From Coix lacryma-jobi var. lacryma-jobi (lineage: Eukaryota; Streptophyta; Magnoliopsida; Poales; Poaceae), in NCBI GenBank assembly GCA_009763385.1, contig CM019827.1:109829204-109893203 (forward strand): 64,000 nucleotides of DNA. Reading direction: 5' to 3'. Under the pieces are notes generated by a model. It was not told the origin of the DNA and made no database searches. It worked only from the letters and a program-made list of their open reading frames with translations. Positions 55,538 through 64,000 of the stretch are shown here, one piece after another (position 1 is the first letter of the stretch; each line of letters opens with the position of its first letter). The translations under genes were made by a program, and so were the position numbers.

Positions 55538-56385
55538 TCAGATACTAGGATAATATTTCTTAAAATATTTTCCATTAACCGCTCTGAAGTATTCGACACC
55601 CTCAAAAGTTTCATAGAAATAAGCATTGCCAGGAGCACATCTGGTAATCCGATAAGGTCCTTCCCAATTTGGTGACCATTTACCGTATTTGCTATCCTTA
55701 GTTCCAATAGGTAAAATGACTTTCCAAACTAAGTCCCCTTCATTAAACTTCTTCTCCCTTACTTTCTGATCATAGTACTTAGCCACTCTCAACATTTGAG
55801 CTCTAATATTTTCCAGAGCCTTTAGCTAATGAAAATTTAAATCATCAAGGTTGTCCATCATGAGATGCTTATACTCATCGGCTTTCAAATTATTCTGCTG
55901 TGATACTCTTCTAGACCCAATGTTGATCTCCCAAGGTAATACAGCTTCATGACCATAGACCAGCTCGTAAGGTGAACATTTAGTTGCACCATGACAAGCC
56001 ATTCGATAGGACCATAGAGTTTCACCGAGTATCTCTTAACCTTTTTCTTAATAATTTTGATCAAAATCTGGTTAGAAGCTTCGGCTTGTCCATTAGCTTG
56101 GGCATAATATGGAGATGAGTTAATCAACTTGAAGCTTGTATTACCAGCAAAGTCCCCAAACTCTTTCGATGTAAACATCTTTCCCTGATCTGTAGTAATG
56201 GTTTGAGGAACACCAAATCTATAGATGATATGCTCCTTGATAAACTCAATCACGGTAGCCGATGAAGCCTCCTTTAAAGGAATAGCTTCAACCCATTTGG
56301 TGAAATAGTCTGTTGCTACCAACACAAATTTGTGCCCTTTGCTAGAGGCTGGGAATATTTGGCCAATTAGATCTATTCCCCATCC
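55538..56385 (-). pseudogene. Tat element integrase core and C-terminus
   Basis: The core shows VATDYFTKWVEAIPL (first Asp), TITTDQGKMF (second Asp) and the Glu in GQAEASNQ, the DDE triad. The frame slips at about 55990, and the C-terminal part resumes as VAKYYDQKVREKKFNEGDLV, then WSPNWEGPYRITR. No chromodomain is present, as expected for Tat. Integrase inserts the cDNA into the genome; this copy cannot make the full protein. Confidence 0.85.
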
Positions 56386-57486
56386 TCAAAATGGCCATGG
56401 TTTTGTAATTGGATTCATAGTTGATGCCGAAGATTTCTGAACATTACCGAACCTTTGACATTCTTGACATCCTTTATAGTACTTAAAACAATCTTCCAAA
56501 ATGGTTGGCCAAAAATACCCTGCTCTCCTGATCATCCATTTCATTTTATGAGCAGACTGATGTGCACCACAAACTCCGTCATGAATCTCTCCCATCAGGA
56601 CCTTGGCCTCCTCTTGATTGATACATTTAAGGAGTACACCATCGATTGTTTTGTGATAAAGCTGATCATCAAGAAGGACAAACTTTGTAGCCTTATATCT
56701 CAACTTTCTGGATACTTGTTTTGATGGATCCTTCAAGTACTCTATAATTTCAACCCTCCAATCATCATCACCAGTAATCTCATCAGCTAACATTTCAACA
56801 ATTTGCCGATACCCAGAAGCACTTTGAGCTAACCGATTAGCTTCTTGGTTCTGACATCTAGGAATATGCTTTATGACAACAGAAGAGAAAGAATCAAGTA
56901 ACTCAAGACACTTCTCATAATGCTTCCTCAAGATGTCATCTTTGCATTTATATAGGCCGAGCAATTTATTAACTACTAATTGAGAATCACCAAAAATCTC
57001 AACAGCCTCGGCCCTTACCTCATACAGAAGATGAAGTCCTTTGAGAAGAGCCTCATACTCAGCTTGATTATTAGTAGAGGTTGGATCAATAGAAAAGGCA
57101 TACTCAAAGATATTCCCTCGAGGAGAAACAAGGACAATACCAATACCTCCACCTTGTTTACAATTAGAACCATCAAAGAACAAGGCCCATGGGGTAAAAT
57201 CCAAAGTTTTAATTTCTTGTTTGTGATGATGGGTAATAAAATCAGCTATTACCTGACCTTTAACTGCCTTAGCCGATTCATACTTCAAATCAAACTCTGA
57301 TAATGCAAGAACCCATTTGCCAATTCTCCCATTTAGAATAGGCATAGATAACATGTGCTTTATCACGTCGAACTTTGACACCACCGTACATTCAGAGGAT
57401 AGTAGATAATGTCGAAGTTTGGTGCATGAAAAGTACAAACACAAGCATAGCTTTTTCAACGGGAGAATATCTCGTCTCTGGATCAA
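56386..57486 (-). pseudogene. Tat element second RNase H and integrase zinc finger
   Basis: Contains the end of the first RNase H, then an archaeal-type RNase H with FFDGSNCKQGGGIGIVL, NNQAEYEALLKGL and IFGDSQLVVNKL (Asp, Glu, Asp). Next comes the integrase zinc-binding motif with HDGVCGAHQSAHK and CQECQRFG. TGA at 56386-56388 replaces an arginine codon in PWPF-GWGIDLIG, a change expected from CpG decay. Confidence 0.85.
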
Positions 57487-58762
57487 GCAACCTTCTACTG
57501 AGATAGAAAACTACTCTCTCTTTCTCTTCAAATTCTTGCATTAAGGCCGATCCAATTGTATGATAATCAGCCGAAACATATAATTTAAAAGGTTTATCCT
57601 TTTGCCGAGGAATCAAAACTGGCGGGGATTTCATATACTCTTTGATTTCATCAAAGGCTTTCTGTTGCTCATTCCCCCACTTAAATTCTTGATCATCTTT
57701 CAATTTCAACAATACTAAGAATGGCAAAATCCTGGCTGTCAAATTTGAGACAGACCTCCTGATAAAATTGTTTTTGCCAATCAAAGATTGCAGTTGGGTC
57801 TTTGTAGTTGGTGGTACTGCTTTGTCAATTGCGTCATAACTTTTTTGACCGACTTCGATACCCTTTTCATGTACCATAAACCCCAAAAACTGTCCAGCTG
57901 ACACTCCGAATGCACACTTATGGGGATTCATTCTTAATCCATGTTTTCTTGCACATTCAAGAGTATCTCTGAGATCTTTAAGATGTCGTTGATAATCCTT
58001 GGACTTCACAACTACATCATCAATGTAGATTTCCACAATCTTGCCGATCAACTCGTGAAAGATATAATTCACAGCTCTTTGATAGGTTGCACCAACATTC
58101 TTAAGTCCAAAAGTCATTACTACCGACTCATATAAGCCTATAGCACTCGGACATCTGAACGCAATTTCATGTATATCTTCTTCTGCCATAAAAATTTGAT
58201 TATAACCAGCATTGCCATCCATAAAACTGATTACCTTATGCCATGCTGTTGCATCAACCAACATGTCTGCTACTGGCATCGGGTAGCCATCCATTGGAGT
58301 AGCTTTATTCAAATCCCTGAAATCAATGCAAACTCTCATTTTTCCATTTTTCTTATACACAGGGACCACACTTGATATCCACTCAGCATATCTACATTGT
58401 CGAATGAAGTTAGCTTCGTAAAGCCGAGTGATCTCTGTTTTCACATCAGCCATAACCTCTGCTCTAATCCTCCTCGGAGCTTGTTTTATAGGCCGGCTCC
58501 CATGTTTGATAGGTAGTCGATGCTCAACCAGTGATCGATCAAGACCAGACATTTCAGAATAATCCCAAGCAAAACATTCTTTATATTCTTTTAACAAAGT
58601 AATAAGTTCTTGCCTAAACTTGGGATCCAACTTGGCACTGATATATGTCAACCTTGGCTTATCACCATTTCCAATATCAACTGCCTCTAGTTCATCAGCC
58701 GATGTAAAACCTTTACCCATCTTACTTTCATCTTCATTGATTGTACAATCCATTAGATACAT
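57440..58762 (-). pseudogene. Tat element reverse transcriptase and first RNase H
   Basis: Conserved RT blocks are SSVVPVYKKNGKMRVCIDFR, PMPVADMLVD, VMTFGLKNVGATYQRAV and the active site YIDDVVVKS. They are followed by GFMVHEKGIEV and the RNase H start FKLYVSADYHTIGSAL. The frame breaks near 57450 in an A-run. At the other end, one base missing in the A-run near 58755 separates it from the protease frame. Confidence 0.9.
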
Positions 58763-60345
58763 TTTTTGAAGCCGACTGCTTGGATCGGCTGTTGACTATC
58801 ATCAGATGTTTTGAGAAAGCCTTCTTCAAGAATCTTCCCAGAAAAGCACTCCACGCTATCAAAGTTCCAAACATCAGGGTCAGAATAAGCAATGCTAACA
58901 GTTGAATCGGCTGGTACCACTTCCACAATGTCGCTAATCCACTGAATCACATTCTGATGCATGGTAGACGGAACACAACAATTGGCGTGGATCCAATCTC
59001 TTCCAAGAAGCACACTGTATGACCCTTTTGCATCGACTATGAAGAAAGTAGTCGGCATACTCTTGCTGCCAACCGTCAATTCGACACACACAACACCTTT
59101 AGTAGCCGACACGTTGCCAGCAAAGTCAGTCAACCTCATGTCAGTGTGAGTCAAGTCTTTTGTAGTCTTTCCAAGCTTTCTGAAGGTGGCATATGACATC
59201 AAATTAACAGCTGCACCTCCATCAACTAACATCTTGTTCAAAGGACTTCCATCGACAAACCCCTTTAAATATAAAGCTTTTAGATGTGAATGTTTTTTAG
59301 GCTTTTGAAATATAGCTCCTTCTGCCTGATAGATCCACTGAGCAATAGCTTCCTCATCATCAGACTCTTCTTCATGATCAGAGGATCTGAAATCAGCAGG
59401 TAGCATGAACAGAGCAGATATATTAGCCGATGACTCTCCCTTATCGGCTACTTGCTTAACCTGCCAGACTTTGGGTTTCTTCTTCTGAATCTCATCATTC
59501 CTTAGTCTTTGAACCTGTAGTTTCTGGCTTTTGGTCAAGCCACTGGGACACCATTGCCCCTCTTGCCAAGGATGGTCTTGATCAACTAATCTTGCTCCAA
59601 GCCGATTATGAACACTTTGATTTTTTATGCGCCGATTTGTCCTATTAAATCTTAATCTTTTATGAACAGATCGACGGTTGTCTCTCGACTGCCTATACTC
59701 CCAATACTGCTCACTGCATTTTGGGCAATTACGAAGAGTAGGAAGCTTCAAACCTTCATTCCAACAATGTCTGAAGAAAGAGCAATCCCAATGATTCCTC
59801 TCTTCATCTCTGATATGCCTTTCCTCTTCACGAGACCTCCTGTACTCCTCTTCAAGCCACTCTTGATATTGTTGATCATCTCTTTCTCTTTGTAATTGAT
59901 TTCTTTCTTTCTGACGTTGCCTTTTGTTCAACAAGATTCTAACAGTTGGACGTCTCCTTGCTTCACAAGCCTTTGAAGTCTCAGGTTGATCATGTTGATC
60001 GATATTCCTCTTTCCATTCAGCTCCTGATACTCCTTGGCTGTGAGCTGCTTTTTTGGATCGACTGTCCCAGCTGCCTTGGCTTTGTCAGAAGTCAGTACT
60101 TTGATCTCGCTCCGAGGTGCAGGAGCTACCATGTTCTGTGGAAAAGGATGGCCATTGATGCCCATACCCTTGGCCTTTTCTAAGCCAATTCTTCCTTTGA
60201 TAATAGCTCTCTGGATCATATCTCTGAAAACTCGACAATCATTAGTAGTATGAGTACCAGAGTTAGGAAATTTGCAGTACCTTTTACTTTTGAGTTCTTC
60301 AGCCGATGGGATATTGTGATTCCCAGTTAATTTGATCTGTATATG
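58753..60345 (-). pseudogene. Tat element gag C-terminus and protease
   Basis: Open from about 60345, with a gag zinc-finger-like YCKFPNSGTHTTNDC near the start, a long basic, Gln/Arg-rich segment, then CSFFRHC and NCPKC. The aspartic protease has MLVDGGAAVNLM (the D-S/T-G motif as DGG) and YSVLLGRDWI. The gag N-terminus is missing. It ends at TAG/TAA near 58753, just before the RT frame starts. Confidence 0.85.
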
Positions 60346-60354
60346 TTGAGCAAC

Positions 60355-60547
60355 CTCCCGGATTTGAAGATTTAAAGAAGCCCAACCATGTGTACAAGCT
60401 CAAGAAGGCATTATATGGGTTGAAGCAAGCACCAAGAGCATGGTATGAAAGATTGATGGATTTCTTACTATCATAGGGTTCCAAGATGGGAAAGGTTAAC
60501 ACCACACTCTTCACCAAGAAGATTGGAAGTGACTTGTTTGTGTTGCA
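60355..60547 (+). pseudogene. Ty1/Copia reverse transcriptase fragment
   Basis: The plus frame reads [20 protein letters not shown] then [18 protein letters not shown], the best-conserved RT block of Copia polyproteins. TAG at 60474 interrupts it, after which GSKMGKVNTTLFTKKIG continues in frame. It is caught between the Tat gag end and LTR C. Confidence 0.9.
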
Positions 60548-63500
60548 TGTGGCGGAACTGTCCTGATTATAAGAGCTCAAGTACCGTCTTAGTCAAATCC
60601 GTCTGACTTCGACTCATACTTGAACCCATATAACCCCGGTAGTCCAGAAATCTCGAAGGATTTCTATCACCGTACAACATACAGGATCGTATTGTTCAAG
60701 AATTACATTCGCAAAGATACATCACAGAGAACGAAACCGAATTTAAAGTATCAGAGTGCGAATTTAAAACAGAGTTATTACAATACCGAATTTAAAAGTG
60801 CGGAAGCTTAAATAAGTTTGAAACACGACCACTACACATGTGGTCCAAATGAAACATTGTTTGACAAATCCAACTCAACACAACTCACTCTTCCCTTTTT
60901 AGATAATGTGCCACTAGGAGTCTCAGACCAGCAAAAGAAAAGGGGAAGCTTCTGGACAACCCTGCCCTGGGCCTACTCCTCATCACCTTCCACCGGGTAG
61001 AGGCAGTGCTTACAATAGCCAAAGTAGACCTGACCATCTGCAACAAACGGGATAAACCCTGAGTACGGGAATGTACTCAGCTAGACTTACCCGTCCAATT
61101 GAAAATAAAGACACCAAGGGTATGCAAGGCCTTTTTGGGTGGATCTGGGATCTTTAGTTGCGAAAAGCTCAATTAAGATAAGTAAGGATTTAATGATATT
61201 GCTGAGCTATCATTTTTAGACCTATTTCTTTACTCTAGGTTTGCACCTGAACTATTGCACACACTTGAGTCTAACAAACAATAATATAACCATATCCAGT
61301 TGACTTATCCACATTTTTAGTTGAACCTTTAAAACATCACATGAAGTTGTATCGTGGTGAAGCTCGCCATAGTTTCCCACTAACCGGGGGAGACGACGAC
61401 TCGAATCGAATTCCAAACCAGCTGGTGAAAGACCTTTAATACCAGCCCACACTTTCCCCGTCGGGTCCATGCATTGGGCAACCGCTCGACGCTTGTTCGT
61501 GGTGGTAATCGTCGCGGTTCAAGCACAGACCGCCCAATTGGAACCTGACGATGGCCTCACGCGGCAGATCGCAATTTCCATACTAGAGGGCGCGACACGG
61601 GTCGAAACCGGCCCGAACAGCTTCTAACTGGCTTTGGGGTCGATGATTACGGCACCGACGTATCCCTAAGTAAAAGGGCGCGTTAAAAAATGAACGAGGG
61701 CCAACATCGATACAAACCTACACGATCCAACGGACGGACTGCCCCCAAGTTCCAACTTGGTGCCCTGCCTTCCAGTTGACCGTATTTTATTACTACTCAG
61801 GTTCTTTTCCACGATAGCAAATATAGCCAACCGTGATCCGGTAACTACCCATCAGGGTATTACGGAAACATTCTTAACTACTACTTTTATTAAGCAAGCT
61901 AAGCAATTCTACATTGTAAATAAATAACAGGATAACAAGGTAGATATTAATCAATAACCAAGGAATGGTAATGCAGCAAGTAGGATTCATCCCAACTCCT
62001 AAACCTAATGCATCACAATAGAAAAGGACTCAAGTAAATTTTTAATTACAAAAGATAGGAGGCTTAATATGCTCCGGGGCTTGCCTTGAGAGAAGACTGA
62101 GGCCTCGTGGGAGGGGCACTCAGGCAGGTTAGTGTCGGCCGCGGGGTCGGCTTCCTCGGCTTGATGCAGTTCCGGGATCTCCTGCTCGGCGCTTGTCTCC
62201 TGCTCTAGGTCTTGCTCCTGAACTGTCGATCCTATTGCAATGCGGTTGAAAATAATAAATAAATAATGCGTAGTGCGAGATGCAGTGGTAAGAAAAGTAA
62301 CATTTCTTGCAAACCAATAAAACCAACTTGTTGAACCACTTTTGACATTGAGGTAAACACTTAATTATCTCATAAAACAATTTCATTAATCCACCTATTT
62401 CTTATTTAGTAATTCAAAAGAAATTTGAGTTTGAACTGCAAGTGCATTTTTCTTGACTCAGAAAAATCCACAAAAATTTCAGAAGGCAAATGGCATCTGC
62501 TGGACCTCACTGAACAATTTTCAGCCAGAAATAAAATAGAGAACTACAGATATAAAAATAACAAATAAACTGCTCAAAAGGTGCTTTGAACTAACTTTTC
62601 ACACAAAGGTGTTCAACAACAGATTTCATAATTTTCCTAGCTTCATCTACTCATACACATTCTACTGTAGAAAACTTGTTATCAGAGCATAAACATACAA
62701 GCCTACACAAAATAAACAAATCTATTCCAAATTAAACCATTTGAACTACAACCCTACTAGAAAAGGGTGCTAACTCATTTTTATATTTTTTCCAGATTCT
62801 ACTTTACATTTCATACTTATCAAGAAAGTTCCACGAACAGAAACATTATATTATTCCTTACATGAATTTCCAAAGGAAAACACAGAAAAGTACATTTGTA
62901 AAGCAACTTCAGATTCTTCCATACAACAGCTCCTACTTAACATTTTTCTTGGCCTGAACATGTCATAGAGAGACCACACAATTTTTTTCCACATTTTATT
63001 TTGACATATAAAATACCTTAACACTTATTCTAAGAAATCAGTCAAAAAGGGACTTTAAATCATAACAGAAACTTTTTCCACATAAATAGTGCATCATATA
63101 TTTTTCACAGGTGCAAATCATGTTAAGAAACCTACACAAATTTTCCCATGAATTAACTCAACCAGAAAACACCTATTTCCATTTATCTAACAAAAGCTCA
63201 CAAACTGAATCAAATAAAAACAGTAATAAAAACTTTCACCAAAAATACTTTCATATTTTTTCCTGACAGATCTACTCATAAGCAAGCTAACAAAACTGAA
63301 AGTACTTCATTTGGACTTTTAAAACGAGCTACACAAAAATAACAAGCATTTCTAGAAAATAAAACAAAAAGGAAAACATATTTGAATCTTCCCGGCTGGC
63401 CTGCGTGAACGTGGTCCATGGACCGGGTGAGGCTGACACGCGGGGTCCGCTGGTCAACGGGACCCACCCGTCAGAGAGGGCGAAGCAGGGGAAGGTGTTG

Positions 63501-64000
63501 ACCGACGAAAGCTCGTCGACGGAGAGGTCGCCGGCGGTGAGGCTAGGCTCGATAGACTCGTCTCGACGAGGCGCATCCAGCGGTGGGGTCGGTTTGGCCA
63601 GAGGGTGACCGAAGCGTGCCGGCGGCGAGCGGTGGCGGACGGCGGCGGCGGCGACACACGGCTACGCCGTTTTCGGCGGTCGCCGGTGAAATTGGGGAAG
63701 GCGAAGGCTCACACGAACCCTAGGGAGGCTATCGGCGGGCTCGGATTGGCTCGGGAAGCTCCGAGGAAGCTTGGCCACGCGAGCGGCCATGGCAGACGGT
63801 GGCGGGGCTCGGCTAGGCCGTGTCCGGTGGTCGCCGGCCAAATTGGCGCGTGCGCAGTGCTTTGTGAACCCTAGGGAGCTATCGGAGGGCTCGGCTTGGC
63901 TCGGATGGCTCCGAGGAAGCTTGGCCTCGGGCATGGCCTCGGCGGACAGCCATGGCGCTCGGCCGGGGAAGAAGAGGTGGGTGAGAGCGGTAGCGTTGAG
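60548..64000. mobile_element. Long LTR 'C', runs out of the window
   Basis: Begins TGTGGCGGAACTGTCC directly after the Copia fragment. It shares in order with LTRs A and B the AAACCCTGAGTACGGGAA block (61053), AGACTTACCCGTC (61084), CTCCGGGGCTTGCCTTGA (62072) and a long AT-rich middle. It is more diverged from A and B than they are from each other. At least 3.45 kb long; no end seen. Confidence 0.65.
63700..63950. repeat. About 150-bp tandem duplication in LTR C
   Basis: GAACCCTAGGGAG, ATCGGNGGGCTCGG, GGCTCCGAGGAAGCTTGGCC occur in both copies (about 63716 and 63867). GC-rich like the corresponding part of LTR B. Confidence 0.75.

Larger units (their letters stand above)
52429..60350 (-). mobile_element. 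Tat-lineage Ty3/Gypsy retrotransposon, 5' end missing
   Basis: In minus-strand order: gag end and protease, reverse transcriptase, RNase H, a second (archaeal-type) RNase H, integrase, an additional ORF on the opposite strand, then the 3' LTR. Two RNase H domains define the Tat lineage. The polypurine tract AAAATTGGGGGGCA (minus) stands immediately before the LTR. Several frameshifts and a stop break the polyprotein. On the right the gag part ends at about 60350 against a Copia fragment, so the 5' LTR and start of gag are lost. Confidence 0.85.

Overview
The window is nuclear DNA from a grass, most likely a panicoid grass of the sorghum, sugarcane or Miscanthus type. The evidence is one well-preserved SWEET sugar-transporter gene with a grass SWEET16-like sequence, abundant grass MITEs (Stowaway-like ends CTCCCTCCGTCCC with TA duplications, and GGCCTTGTTTAG-type elements), several CACTA transposons, and long-LTR retrotransposons. 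It is repeat-dominated sequence. Two 500-N blocks (4124-4623, 27558-28057) are assembly gaps.

Layout. 1-2300: C-terminal half of a CACTA TNP2 transposase, then MITE debris. 2378-4900: a CACTG-ended perfect palindrome, GC-rich tandem duplications and a gap. 5-10.5 kb: a minus-strand, multi-exon gene of unrecognised function with a ubiquitin-like exon and three related exon starts. 10.6-14.7 kb: minisatellite and MITEs. 14.7-23.8 kb: a large CACTA-type element with a TNP2 transposase broken by one frameshift and a second, decayed Transposase_24-like gene, each preceded by its own repeat array and a TATA-like site. 23.8-32.2 kb: very long LTRs (A truncated, B complete from TG to CA), a second LTR type with a TATA box, then a CACTA-type right end. 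33.0-33.5 kb: a 500-bp hAT-type MITE with a perfect 8-bp duplication. 34.5-36.1 kb: a 1,576-bp non-autonomous CACTA element with a 3-bp duplication. 36.6-48.4 kb: SWEET16-like gene, six exons giving 238 aa, with a 9.2-kb fourth intron full of transposons and gene debris. 48.7-52.4 kb: two LTR-like pieces in inverted orientation around another CACTA element. 52.4-60.3 kb: a decayed Tat-lineage Ty3/Gypsy retrotransposon on the minus strand with two RNase H domains and an additional ORF on the opposite strand. 60.35-60.55 kb: a Copia reverse-transcriptase scrap. 60.5 kb to the end: a third long LTR (C) related to A and B.

The only gene that looks fully functional is SWEET16, a predicted tonoplast sugar facilitator whose residues for transport are intact. 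The minus-strand ubiquitin-like gene may also be live. Everything else is mobile-element coding sequence, mostly broken. The most striking unexplained pattern is that three non-autonomous CACTA elements with unrelated terminal repeat arrays (34525-36100, 46604-47582, 49405-50355) carry the same internal layout: a tRNA-like segment with Pol III A- and B-box matches next to an AT-rich module.
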